A DNA stretch of 64,000 nucleotides from Ornithinibacillus gellani (lineage in GTDB: Bacteria; Bacillota; Bacilli; Bacillales; Amphibacillaceae), in assembly GCF_003730295.1 (NCBI RefSeq), contig NZ_QTSZ01000017.1:372001-436000 (forward strand), in the 5' to 3' direction. Each line of letters opens with the position of its first letter. Positions within the stretch are counted from its first letter, which is position 1. Both the position numbers and the translations under genes were made by a program. The notes below the pieces were generated by a model. It saw only the letters and a list, made by a program, of their open reading frames with translations. It ran no database searches and was not told the origin of the DNA. Shown here one piece after another: positions 42,938 through 52,008 of this stretch.

Positions 42938-45139
42938 ATGAAGCTCAGATGGATATTATGTAGCGCTATGCTGTTAGCCGGCATTGGAACTGTAATTGTA
43001 TTTACACTCTCTATGAAACAAACGGCAGTCTTTACAAATGCATCCCATTTTGCTGTCCAAAACAAAGAATGGAATATTTATTTTGAATCCCCGATGGACC
43101 CAGGCACGTTTACAACAGAAACCGTCCAAATTTTTACCGGTGGGAAACAGATTGATTTTGAAATGTCCTGGAATAATGATTACACGATGTTAACCATCCA
43201 TCCACCTAAGCATGGATACGACCTGCATAAAACATATCAAATCACTGTTAACCAAAACGTCCAAACCGCAAAAGGAAAATCACTTTCAAAAGTCATCACA
43301 CATACGTTTACAGCTGTTGAACATGTGCAACAGATAAAGGACAAAAATCAATTACACACTATTTTAACGGAACGAATCAAGGAAGAAAAGAATGATAATC
43401 ACGAGGATATGGCAATCAAGATGGAAGCCGATGCCGCTATGGAAATGAACGATATGAGTTCAGGAAATTCACAAACAAATGTACAGGTTACCGGTATAGA
43501 TGAAGCTGACATCATAAAAACAAATGGAGAACAAATATTTTTTATGCGGGAAAGTGATATTATCATCACTTCTGCAGCAGCTGAAAACAGCAAGGTATTA
43601 TCCACTATTCAAGAAAAAGGATTCCGTCCACATGAAATGTATGTACACGAAGATACACTGATTGTTTTGGGTTACACGAATGACCTGATAAGAAATCATC
43701 ATGTTCATGATCATGCAGATACTTCCGATAAAATATATGCAGGGTATCAAGAAACATCTGAGATTCGTGTATATGATATTACAAAACCATCGCATCCGGA
43801 AAAGATTCGTGAAATTTCTTTGGAAGGTTCTTTAGCAGGGACAAGAAAAACAGAACATCATCTATATGTGCTTGCAAATTACAATCCGGAAATACATGTA
43901 ATGGATAAGCAGGACATTCGACCGTATATACGAGACTCAGCAGCAGCGCGCCGCAGTATCCCCATTTCCTATGATGATCTTTATTTTTTTCCGGAAAGCA
44001 ATGATGATCAATTTATGATTTTAGCAGCGATCGATCTGAACGATTGGAACAAAGGAGCCCATATTACTTCTTACCTTGGCTCATCTGATGATTTTTATAT
44101 GTCTCCTGAGCATCTTTATATTGCAGTAGAGAATTATAATGAAGAAGATAGCACACTTTATTTAGCACCCAAAAAGGAAAATGACACGAGTTGGGAGCCA
44201 TCCGAACCGCAAACGGAAATTTTAAAATTTCGGTTAGACGGCACAAGCATCCAACATACAGCCACGGCAAACGTGCCAGGAAGAATTATTAATCAATTTG
44301 CAATGGATGAACGAAATGATACATTTCGGATTGCCACTACGTCAGGTCATAATTGGCAAGCCAATAATAATACGGTAAACAACCTGTATGTTTTTGATGA
44401 TACACTGCAACAAATTGGTGCCGTTGAAGGTTTGGCAATAGGAGAAGAAATATATAGTGTCCGATTTATGGAGGATGTAGCATATATGGTTACCTTTGAA
44501 ACCGTTGATCCGTTGTTTGTCATAGATTTAAGCACACCGCGGGATCCAAAAGTTCTTGGTGAACTCAAAATCCCTGGTTTCAGTAATTATTTGCATCCTT
44601 TAGATGAAAATCATGTGATTGGCTTTGGTCAACAAACAACACTCGTTCCAAATAATTGGAGTGATCGCCCTTCTGTTCAATTAGATGGAATTAAGGTGTC
44701 CTTATTTGATGTGAGTGACCCAACAAGTCCAATCGAAAAAGATTATAAAGTTATAGGTAGAGGTTCCTCCTATACGGAGCTAAATGACAATCATCATGCA
44801 TTATACAAGCATCCATCCAAGCCATTATTTGGTATGCCTGCAACCATTTATCGCACAAAAAACGTATCACATGGCAGGGAATCCTATGAAGAAGATGTGT
44901 TTTCCTTTGAAGGAGGATTCCTCCTGGAAATCACACCGGAAAATGGGATTGAAGTCATTGATTCTATCACACATCAGGAAGATAAACAGATGGACTATCC
45001 AAATTCCGATGCGGAATTGCGTCGTATGCTCTCTCTCCAAAATATATTGTATTCCTTTTCCAATAATCACATGAAGGTATATCATCTGGATTCCAATACA
45101 ATCATCCATACCGTGAACTTACCTTCTAGATCGTTTTAA
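42938..45139 (+). CDS. Secreted/anchored beta-propeller protein with SbsA-like Ig domain
   Basis: A 733-residue protein with an N-terminal signal anchor (about 5-27). A bacterial Ig-like (SbsA/Big_5 type) domain follows at about 30-105 (WNIYFESPMDPGTFTTETVQ). After a charged linker comes a long C-terminal beta-propeller domain of the secreted Beta_propel family (TGIDEADIIKTNGEQIFFM, VDPLFVIDLSTPRDPKVLGE, LFDVSDPTSPI). It is most likely at the outer face of the membrane. The ATG follows GAGGTGGGG. Function unknown. A TTGAC-AAAC-GTCAA dyad lies at 42901-42914, 24 bases upstream. Confidence 0.8.
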   Translation: MKLRWILCSAMLLAGIGTVIVFTLSMKQTAVFTNASHFAVQNKEWNIYFESPMDPGTFTTETVQIFTGGKQIDFEMSWNNDYTMLTIHPPKHGYDLHKTYQITVNQNVQTAKGKSLSKVITHTFTAVEHVQQIKDKNQLHTILTERIKEEKNDNHEDMAIKMEADAAMEMNDMSSGNSQTNVQVTGIDEADIIKTNGEQIFFMRESDIIITSAAAENSKVLSTIQEKGFRPHEMYVHEDTLIVLGYTNDLIRNHHVHDHADTSDKIYAGYQETSEIRVYDITKPSHPEKIREISLEGSLAGTRKTEHHLYVLANYNPEIHVMDKQDIRPYIRDSAAARRSIPISYDDLYFFPESNDDQFMILAAIDLNDWNKGAHITSYLGSSDDFYMSPEHLYIAVENYNEEDSTLYLAPKKENDTSWEPSEPQTEILKFRLDGTSIQHTATANVPGRIINQFAMDERNDTFRIATTSGHNWQANNNTVNNLYVFDDTLQQIGAVEGLAIGEEIYSVRFMEDVAYMVTFETVDPLFVIDLSTPRDPKVLGELKIPGFSNYLHPLDENHVIGFGQQTTLVPNNWSDRPSVQLDGIKVSLFDVSDPTSPIEKDYKVIGRGSSYTELNDNHHALYKHPSKPLFGMPATIYRTKNVSHGRESYEEDVFSFEGGFLLEITPENGIEVIDSITHQEDKQMDYPNSDAELRRMLSLQNILYSFSNNHMKVYHLDSNTIIHTVNLPSRSF

Positions 45140-45148
45140 CTGCTAGAT

Positions 45149-45192
45149 CATGTCATGGCATTCCTCGCCTCTAGGGATGCCGTGATATTTTT
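45149..45192 (+). terminator. Terminator of the beta-propeller gene
   Basis: CATGGCATTCCT pairs with AGGGATGCCGTG (two wobbles), followed by TATTTTTTC. Confidence 0.75.
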
Positions 45193-45328
45193 TCGTTTGC
45201 AATATGTTTAACATATAGATGATTATTTACCATACATTTGTTGCATTTTTTTAACACTTTACCAAGTATATTGCATGTTCCTCCCTCTTTCCTCATACTT
45301 AGGTAGAAGATGTTAGGAGGTTTTATGG

Positions 45329-46552
45329 ATGCCCGCATTTTTAGTACATGCAACATTTATCTTTTTTACGATCACCGCGGTTTCTGGCCTTTGGATGCGT
45401 TTGTTCCCATTTTTAGCGGAACCGACTTTTACGTATACAAATGTGCTGCATGGTCATTCCCATCTCGCACTGCTTGGTTGGACCTTTTTGGGGGCATTTG
45501 TCCTTTTTATTGGACTAGCCTGGAAGCAGCTTACAGCGAAGAGAGAAGCTGTAGCCATTGCAATTACACTCTTTATCGGCACACTTGCCATGTTTGCTGC
45601 ATTTATATATCAGGGCTACGCACTATATTCTATTATTTTTTCAACGATACATATATTTATTGAATATTGGGCAGCAATTTTTATTTATCGCCACTGCAAG
45701 ACCATGAATAAACATAGCCGATTATATGTAAAAGGTGCCTTACTATCCCTGATTATTTCATCCATTGGTCCGTTTGCACTTGGCTATATCTCTGCAACAG
45801 GGCTGAAAGAAACAAAATTCTTCGATATGGCGATTTATTTTTACTTACATTTTCAGTACAATGGCTGGCTTACCTTCATTTTAATTGGAAGCTTTATTGC
45901 CTTTTTGTACAGCAAAAAGATACGGGTGAAACCAGCTTATCTCACAGCGGGATTTTGGCTGTATTTGATAGCATTGCTTCCCAGTTATCTTTCATCTGTC
46001 CTTTGGGCATTGCCGGAACCGATTGTCCATACGATTGCGACAATTGGTGTTCTGATTCAATGGTTAGCAGTGATACTTATGATTGTTGGTATGAGTCCAA
46101 TGTGGAAGCAGCTCCGCGGTAAGCTGCCAAAAACGATTCATCTTTTATTAATGGTCACGACTCTATTATTACTTGTTAAGAGCACGATGGAACTCGGTTT
46201 AGCAATACCGCAATTAACTGGTCTAATCTATGATACGAGAAGTATCGTCGTCGGTTATTTACATTTTACATTGCTCGGATTTGTCAGCATCTTTATCCTT
46301 GTTCAATTTCAATTAATTGGACTTCTGCCGATGAACCGAATTAGCAGCATTGCCAGCTATATATTTTTATTTGGTTTCTTAGCCAACGAAGCCTTATTAT
46401 TTGGTCAGGGTCTTTGTACTTGGTTGGGATTGCCTACGATTCCTTACTATTTACATGGTCTCATCATTGCCAGTTTACTTCTTTTAGTTGGAATTGTTCT
46501 TTTCTGGATTGCATTTTTAGAAAGGAAGAAAACAATTAACGTGATTGAATAA
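45329..46552 (+). CDS. Polytopic membrane protein, heme-copper-oxidase-like
   Basis: A 407-residue protein with about 11 helices. HGHSHLALLGWTFLGAF (about 38-54) recalls the heme-ligand helix of NorB/CcoN. More histidines fall in later helices (YLHFQYNGW, YLHFTLLGFVSIF, YLHGLIIASLL). It has the general look of the 28.2 kb membrane protein, but it is not a close copy. The ATG is eight bases after AGGAGG. No partner subunit or copper chaperone is nearby, so I call it only heme-copper-like; a respiratory function is not shown. Confidence 0.6.
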   Translation: MPAFLVHATFIFFTITAVSGLWMRLFPFLAEPTFTYTNVLHGHSHLALLGWTFLGAFVLFIGLAWKQLTAKREAVAIAITLFIGTLAMFAAFIYQGYALYSIIFSTIHIFIEYWAAIFIYRHCKTMNKHSRLYVKGALLSLIISSIGPFALGYISATGLKETKFFDMAIYFYLHFQYNGWLTFILIGSFIAFLYSKKIRVKPAYLTAGFWLYLIALLPSYLSSVLWALPEPIVHTIATIGVLIQWLAVILMIVGMSPMWKQLRGKLPKTIHLLLMVTTLLLLVKSTMELGLAIPQLTGLIYDTRSIVVGYLHFTLLGFVSIFILVQFQLIGLLPMNRISSIASYIFLFGFLANEALLFGQGLCTWLGLPTIPYYLHGLIIASLLLLVGIVLFWIAFLERKKTINVIE

Positions 46553-46606
46553 ATTAAAGTTAGGGAAGGAAGTCTATATACCATGGAATGAAGGAGGAAA
46601 TATTAA

Positions 46607-47470
46607 ATGTCTGAACATGGAAAATGGACTCCCCCTAAACAGCAGCAAGAACGTCAGCCAGGATTGGAATCTGACATGCATCCTGCACCGGAATATATGA
46701 ACCCTAATTATATAGGTAGTGGGAAGCTTCAAGATAAGGTGGCATTAATTACCGGTGGAGACAGCGGAATTGGTCGAGCGGTTAGTGTCTACTTTGCTAA
46801 GGAAGGGGCAAATGTCGCGATTATCTATTTAAACGAGCATTCCGATGCGGAAGCTACTAAACATTTGGTTGAACAAGAAGGACGTACTTGTTTATTAATA
46901 GATGGCGATATTCGTCAGCCAACATTTTGTGAAGCAGCATTAACAGAAGTACTGGATAAGTTCAAAACAATTGATATTTTAGTAAACAACGCAGCAGAAC
47001 AGCATCCACAAGAGGATTTCCTAGACATAACCAATGAGCAACTCGAAAAAACTTTTCAAACAAATGTATTTGGTACCTTCTATATGACAAAGGCTGCACT
47101 GCCCAATCTTAAAAAAGGCAGTACCATTATCAATACTTCATCCATCACAGCATACAAAGGCAATAAAGACTTAATTGACTATGCTTCCACAAAAGGTGCA
47201 ATCACATCCTTCACAAGATCATTAGCTGGATCTCTTGCCGATAAAGGGATTCGTGTTAATGGTGTTGCTCCTGGACCAATATGGACGCCACTCATTCCTT
47301 CTACCTTTTCAGAAGAAAAAGTTGGTACATTTGGTGGGGATACACCTATGGAAAGACCAGGACAGCCAATGGAGCTTGCTCCAGCATATGTCTATTTAGC
47401 AAGTGGAGATTCCAGTTATATGACTGGACAAATCCTTCATATTAATGGTGGCACCATTATTAATGGCTAA
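46607..47470 (+). CDS. Short-chain dehydrogenase/reductase, YhdF/YhxC type
   Basis: A 287-residue SDR with an N-terminal glutamine-rich extension of about 40 residues (PPKQQQERQPGLESDMHP), the Rossmann TGGDSGIGRA (about 49-58), VNNAAEQHP, the catalytic Ser in INTSSITAY and YASTKGA (YxxxK). This extended-N group occurs in bacilli as stress-linked, glucose-dehydrogenase-like oxidoreductases. GGAGG is nine bases from the ATG. The substrate is unknown; it is a single gene. Confidence 0.88.
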   Translation: MSEHGKWTPPKQQQERQPGLESDMHPAPEYMNPNYIGSGKLQDKVALITGGDSGIGRAVSVYFAKEGANVAIIYLNEHSDAEATKHLVEQEGRTCLLIDGDIRQPTFCEAALTEVLDKFKTIDILVNNAAEQHPQEDFLDITNEQLEKTFQTNVFGTFYMTKAALPNLKKGSTIINTSSITAYKGNKDLIDYASTKGAITSFTRSLAGSLADKGIRVNGVAPGPIWTPLIPSTFSEEKVGTFGGDTPMERPGQPMELAPAYVYLASGDSSYMTGQILHINGGTIING

Positions 47471-47508
47471 GCTGTCACCGTCATTCAGACAAATTGAATC
47501 GTGGAGAA

Positions 47509-47575
47509 AGCTCCGGAAATCAATCATCCATGGGAAAATAATATCCTGTGGCATTATATTTCCGGATCTTTTTTA
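47509..47575. terminator. Terminator between the SDR and PstS-like genes
   Basis: AGCTCCGGAAAT pairs with ATTTCCGGATCT across a long loop, with T on the plus side (TTTTTTATT). Confidence 0.7.
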
Positions 47576-47583
47576 TTAATTGA

Positions 47584-48756
47584 TTAGCGAATTGGTACAT
47601 AGCCTGTTTTTCTAACAAGCTCTTGCCCTTGATCTGACAATATCCAATCGATGAAAGCATTTAACGTTGGGTCATCCTTTGTCGTTGTAACAGCATAAAA
47701 TTCATATGTTAGTGGATAGCTCCCATCCTGTACGCTTTCCTCCGTTGGGGGTACTCCATCTATTTCTACATGTTTAATGGATTTTTGTTGTACCATTTCA
47801 GTGGAAAAGTAACGAAAAGAATAGCCGATTGCGTTTTTGTAATTTCGATAGCTAGCTGTTTCTTCTATGATGCCACCCATTCCCATAACGACATCTTCCT
47901 TTGGTGCTTCCATAATCCGTGTATCCCCCATTAATTTTTCCAATGCGGTTTGACTTCCGCTATCCGCTGGCCTTTGGAATGCACGTATTCTTTCATTAGG
48001 ACCACCAAATGCCTGCCAATTCTTTTGCTCACCGGCATAAATAGACCGAATATCTGATAATGAAAGTCCATGTATTGGATTACTTGCATTCACAAAAAAC
48101 ACGAATGCCTCTTTACCAATCGGCGTCAAATACAATGTTACACCCTTTTCTTCCGCATACTTCAATTGGTTTTCAGAGGGACCAAATACAAAAATCATAT
48201 CTACTGCCCCCTCGATTAAATTTTCATATGCATATGGGGTTGTATTTGCCATGACTTCACTCTCATATACATCATATTCTCCTTTTGGATATACAGCTTC
48301 TGCAAATGCTGCGTACAATGGATAAAATGCAGTTGCACCATCAATAATTGGTACATCTTCTTCCAGCTTCCAGGTTGTCGATCCCTCCAGTTGTGCCAGC
48401 TTTGAATTCGGTGCAAAAGGCATATATTCATATAAATCAACCTCATGATTATCCAACGTCTCGAAGCTGTTATGATATGCTTTCACTCCTTCATGTATCC
48501 CGACAGCAAGCAGACATCCAACAAACCAAATAATCACAGACCATTTGAATAACTTGGGAGGTACATAGCGAAAAAATAAATGGCTTAGTATAAACAGAAC
48601 TCCAGCAATTACGATAATTAACCAAGGAAAATAAAATTTCAGTCCACCAGTTAGTAAAACAATTAATAGCGCGTATCCACCAATAAAAAATATGCCAAAA
48701 CTGAGTATCAAAAAAAAGACAACCTTGCCCCCGTTTGTTGGCTCCACTGCATTCAC
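47584..48756 (-). CDS. Membrane-tethered PstS-like periplasmic-binding protein
   Basis: A 390-residue protein with three or four N-terminal helices (about 10-100) followed by a PstS-type ligand-binding fold. DGATAFYPLYAAFAEAVYP, FVFFVNASNPIHGLSLSDI and FQRPADSGSQTALEKLMGD match the phosphate-binding subfamily. A C-terminal FIDWILSDQGQELVRKTGYV is the typical end. Normal PstS is a free lipoprotein with pstCAB; here it is integrated into a membrane protein and no ABC genes are nearby, so a sensor role is possible. The start is GTG with a poor AAAGTGA site. Confidence 0.75.
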   Translation of the reverse strand: MNAVEPTNGGKVVFFLILSFGIFFIGGYALLIVLLTGGLKFYFPWLIIVIAGVLFILSHLFFRYVPPKLFKWSVIIWFVGCLLAVGIHEGVKAYHNSFETLDNHEVDLYEYMPFAPNSKLAQLEGSTTWKLEEDVPIIDGATAFYPLYAAFAEAVYPKGEYDVYESEVMANTTPYAYENLIEGAVDMIFVFGPSENQLKYAEEKGVTLYLTPIGKEAFVFFVNASNPIHGLSLSDIRSIYAGEQKNWQAFGGPNERIRAFQRPADSGSQTALEKLMGDTRIMEAPKEDVVMGMGGIIEETASYRNYKNAIGYSFRYFSTEMVQQKSIKHVEIDGVPPTEESVQDGSYPLTYEFYAVTTTKDDPTLNAFIDWILSDQGQELVRKTGYVPIR

Positions 48757-48848
48757 TCACTTTCAAAAAAATCAGATACTTTATTATACTATAAAACAAC
48801 GTCTATTTTTCAGCATATTCATTTATTTTGGTAGCTTGAGCAATAAAT

Positions 48849-48880
48849 CAGACCCCAATGTAAAATACATCTGGGGTCTG
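48849..48880 (-). terminator. Hairpin after adhE
   Basis: CAGACCCCA pairs with TGGGGTCTG across a 14-base loop, 16 bases after the adhE stop. No strong T tract follows, so termination is likely but not certain. Confidence 0.5.
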
Positions 48881-48895
48881 GTTCACATTACATGA

Positions 48896-51499
48896 TTAAC
48901 CTTTATACGCTTTGCGGAAAACGTCAGCGAGCTCTGTCACAAGGGGTAGTTTTGGATTTGCTGTCGTACATTGATCTTCAAAGGCACGATCTGCTAGATA
49001 ATCAACCTTTGCCTCAAATGCCTTCTGATCAACCCCGTTTTCTGCGATACTCATAGGAATATCTAGTTGTTTTGCGAGTTTATAGATAGCTTGGATTAAG
49101 CTTTCTACGCCCTCTTCTGTTGTAGTTGCTGGTAAATCCAAAGCTTTAGCTATTTCTGCGTAACGCTCATCTGCGATAAAGTGTGCATACTTTGGAAACG
49201 ACGCAAATTTAGTTGGCTTTTGGGCATTATAGCGTATGACATGTGGCAGCAAAATGGCATTGGCACGTCCATGTGCAATATTAAATTCCCCTCCAAGCTT
49301 ATGTGCCAAACTATGATTAATACCCAAAAATGCATTTGCGAAGGCCATACCAGCAATTGTTGATGCGTTATGAACCTTCTCACGTGCCAATTCATGACTA
49401 CCGTCCTTATATGCGATTGGCAAATATTCAAAGATAAGTTGGATTGCTTTAATTGCTAAGCCATCAGTATAATCATTTGCCATATTAGAAACATAGGCTT
49501 CAATAGCATGTGTTAATACATCCATTCCAGTATCGGCTGTAACTGTTTTCGGTACACTCATTACAAATTGCGGATCAATAATCGCAACATCTGGTGTTAA
49601 TTCATAATCTGCCAGTGGATATTTCACATTATGTTCTTTATCGGTTATCACCGTAAAAGAGGTCACCTCAGAACCTGTTCCAGAAGTTGTAGGAATCGCC
49701 ACAAATTGTGCTTTATGACCCAATTTAGGATATTTATACACACGCTTACGAATATCTAAGAATTTTTGTTTTAAGCCATTAAAGTCCGTATCAGGGTGCT
49801 CATGGAACAGCCACATCCCTTTTGCCGCATCCATTGGAGAGCCCCCGCCAATTGCGATAATCACGTCTGGATTAAAAGCAGCCATCGCTTCTGCACCGCG
49901 CATAACGGTTTCCTTTGATGGATCAGGCTCTACATCTGAAAAAATTTCACAATGCACGTAGTCCGGACGTTTACGCAAGTGATAAAGCACCTTATCTACA
50001 TATCCCAATTTGACCATCATATCATCTGTGACAATAAATGCTTTGGATATATTCGGCATTTTAGCTAGATACTGAACGGAATTTTTTTCAAAATAAACTT
50101 TTGGTGGAACTTTAAACCATTGCATATTATTATTCCTTCTTGCCAGTTTTTTAATATTTATGAGATGCACGGCACCTACGTTCGTCGATACAGAGTTACC
50201 ACCATACGAACCACATCCCAATGTTAAAGATGGCATATAAGCATTATAGATATCACCTATTGCACCTTGTGAGGAAGGTGCATTTACAATGATTCGGCCA
50301 GCTTTCATACGTGAACCAAATTGATCAATTACTTTTTGATCATTAGAGTGAATAACAGCCGAATGTCCTAAGCCGCCAAATTCAAGCATTTCCTCTGCAC
50401 GTGTTAAACCTTCTTCTGTACTATCCACTTGATATGCGGCTAATACTGGACTTAGCTTCTCACGAGAGAGTGGGTAATCTGGTCCGACTCCGGTTAATTC
50501 AGCGACTAGAATCTTTGTATCTGCTGGAACTTGAATCCCAGCCATTTCTGCAATCAGCACCGGACTCATACCTACAATTTTTGGATTTACAGCACATGTA
50601 TTTTCATTAATAACTAGCTTTTCCACTTTTGTTTTCTCGTTCTCAGATAAAAAGTAGCATTTATTGTCAATCATTTCTTTTTTGACAGCAGCATAAATTT
50701 CCTTATCGACAATCATAGCTTGTTCCGATGCACAAATCATACCATTGTCAAACGTTTTCGATAAGATTAAGTCATTAACTGCACGTTTAACTTCAACCGA
50801 TTTCTCAATATAGCAAGGAACATTACCAGCTCCTACACCAAGCGCAGGTTTTCCAGAGCTGTAAGCTGATTTCACCATACCAGATCCACCAGTTGCCAAA
50901 ATGGTAGCAATTCCTTCATGCTTCATCAAAGATTGTGTTGCTTCTATAGAAGGCTCTTCAATCCATTGAATGCAATGCTTTGGTGCACCATGCTTCACTG
51001 CTGCTTCATAAAGAATTCTTGCTGCCTCGGCACTAGATTGTTGCGCAGACGGATGGAATGCGAATATGATTGGATTACATGTTTTAATGGAAATAAGTGA
51101 TTTAAACATCGTCGTTGATGTCGGATTTGTTACGGGTGTCACACCGGCAACTACTCCTATTGGTTCAGCAATCTCCACCATGCCTTCATGTGGATTTTCA
51201 CTAATTACACCAACTGTTTTATCGTATTTCATATTATGATAAACATATTCTGTCGCAAAAATATTTTTTATAATTTTATCTTCATAAATACCGCGACCCG
51301 TTTCTTCTACAGCGAGTTTCGCCAAATACATATGTTGATCTAAACCTGCAAGTGCCATTTCCTTTACAATCTTGTCGATTTGTTCTTGGGTGAGCTGCTT
51401 CATTTCCCTCAATGCATGATTGGCATTTGTTACAAGGGCATCAATTCTTTCTTGTACAGATACTACAGTTTTATTTTTCTTTTCTACTACTTTTGCCAT
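48896..51499 (-). CDS. adhE: Bifunctional acetaldehyde-CoA/alcohol dehydrogenase AdhE
   Basis: An 867-residue fusion. The N-terminal half is an acetaldehyde dehydrogenase with the catalytic Cys256 (DNGMICASEQ) and a GxxxxG-type loop (GGSGMVKSAYSSGKPALG). The C-terminal half is an iron alcohol dehydrogenase (GGGSPMDAAKG, DVLTHAIEAYVS, GINHSLAHKLGG, HGRANAILLPH). It reduces acetyl-CoA to ethanol and reoxidises two NADH in fermentation. The ATG follows AGGAGGG by seven bases. A 32-base perfect palindrome with a Rex consensus lies about 350 bases upstream, beyond a small gene. Confidence 0.96.
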   Translation of the reverse strand: MAKVVEKKNKTVVSVQERIDALVTNANHALREMKQLTQEQIDKIVKEMALAGLDQHMYLAKLAVEETGRGIYEDKIIKNIFATEYVYHNMKYDKTVGVISENPHEGMVEIAEPIGVVAGVTPVTNPTSTTMFKSLISIKTCNPIIFAFHPSAQQSSAEAARILYEAAVKHGAPKHCIQWIEEPSIEATQSLMKHEGIATILATGGSGMVKSAYSSGKPALGVGAGNVPCYIEKSVEVKRAVNDLILSKTFDNGMICASEQAMIVDKEIYAAVKKEMIDNKCYFLSENEKTKVEKLVINENTCAVNPKIVGMSPVLIAEMAGIQVPADTKILVAELTGVGPDYPLSREKLSPVLAAYQVDSTEEGLTRAEEMLEFGGLGHSAVIHSNDQKVIDQFGSRMKAGRIIVNAPSSQGAIGDIYNAYMPSLTLGCGSYGGNSVSTNVGAVHLINIKKLARRNNNMQWFKVPPKVYFEKNSVQYLAKMPNISKAFIVTDDMMVKLGYVDKVLYHLRKRPDYVHCEIFSDVEPDPSKETVMRGAEAMAAFNPDVIIAIGGGSPMDAAKGMWLFHEHPDTDFNGLKQKFLDIRKRVYKYPKLGHKAQFVAIPTTSGTGSEVTSFTVITDKEHNVKYPLADYELTPDVAIIDPQFVMSVPKTVTADTGMDVLTHAIEAYVSNMANDYTDGLAIKAIQLIFEYLPIAYKDGSHELAREKVHNASTIAGMAFANAFLGINHSLAHKLGGEFNIAHGRANAILLPHVIRYNAQKPTKFASFPKYAHFIADERYAEIAKALDLPATTTEEGVESLIQAIYKLAKQLDIPMSIAENGVDQKAFEAKVDYLADRAFEDQCTTANPKLPLVTELADVFRKAYKG

Positions 51500-51545
51500 T
51501 TGAATCCCTCCTAATTAAAGTTTGTGAAACATTGATCATAAATTG

Positions 51546-51779
51546 TTAAAAAAATATGGAAGATGGATTGCGGGGATATTTTATAAATGAAACATCATTG
51601 ATCATTCTTGTGTTTGTTTTTACTATAATCACGTAGCGCTCTGTCCAAATATAGCTTGGAATTTCTTTTCCTTCTTCTAAATAAAGGGCCTCAAAGCGAT
51701 CTTCTAATTGTTTTTCAAACAGCATTTGTGTGTAATATTCAGAGTCTGTACCAAAGTCCTTCCAACATGTTAAAATCAT
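51546..51779 (-). CDS. Hypothetical 77-residue protein upstream of adhE
   Basis: A small soluble protein of 77 residues (MILTCWKDFGTDSEYYTQML, then EALYLEEGKEIPSYIW, then ERYVIIVKTNTRMIND). It has an excellent ribosome site (AAGGAGG, seven bases). It is co-directional with adhE and lies between the Rex operator and adhE, so the two probably form one Rex-controlled transcript. No family is recognised. A weak Rex-like half-site (TTGTGAA) is found just before adhE at 51523-51529. Confidence 0.65.
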   Translation of the reverse strand: MILTCWKDFGTDSEYYTQMLFEKQLEDRFEALYLEEGKEIPSYIWTERYVIIVKTNTRMINDVSFIKYPRNPSSIFF

Positions 51780-51851
51780 ATCATTCCCTCCTTATTCCTT
51801 TTGTTAATGTTAGCATATCATCTGTACTCGCTTACATTTTTGACTAATTGT

Positions 51852-51883
51852 GATAAGTTTGTGAAACGTTTCACAAACTTATC
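51852..51883. promoter_or_regulatory. Rex operator (perfect 32-base palindrome)
   Basis: The core TTGTGAAACGTTTCACAA matches the Rex consensus TTGTGAA-N4-TTCACAA perfectly, and the symmetry extends to GATAAGT/ACTTATC outside. It lies 73 bases before the 77-residue gene in the leftward adhE transcript. Rex represses fermentation genes when the NADH/NAD+ ratio is low. Confidence 0.85.
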
Positions 51884-51949
51884 CTATTATCATTTGAAGT
51901 GGCTTACAGCATCATGACTCCAATCAGAAAAATGCTATTAAATATAATA

Positions 51950-51996
51950 AAAAACACAGTACATCTATCAACAGCTATCAGGATAGATGTACTGTG
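51950..51996 (-). terminator. Terminator of the GH13-like gene
   Basis: CACAGTACATCTATC pairs perfectly with GATAGATGTACTGTG (15 bp), followed on the minus strand by six T. Confidence 0.9.
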
Positions 51997-52008
51997 CTCT
52001 ATAAATAA

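Noticed and set aside
45310-45663. Cysteine-rich frame of 117 codons at the start of the heme-copper-like gene
   Set aside because: Shadow of the 407-residue membrane protein, whose start is better spaced from AGGAGG.
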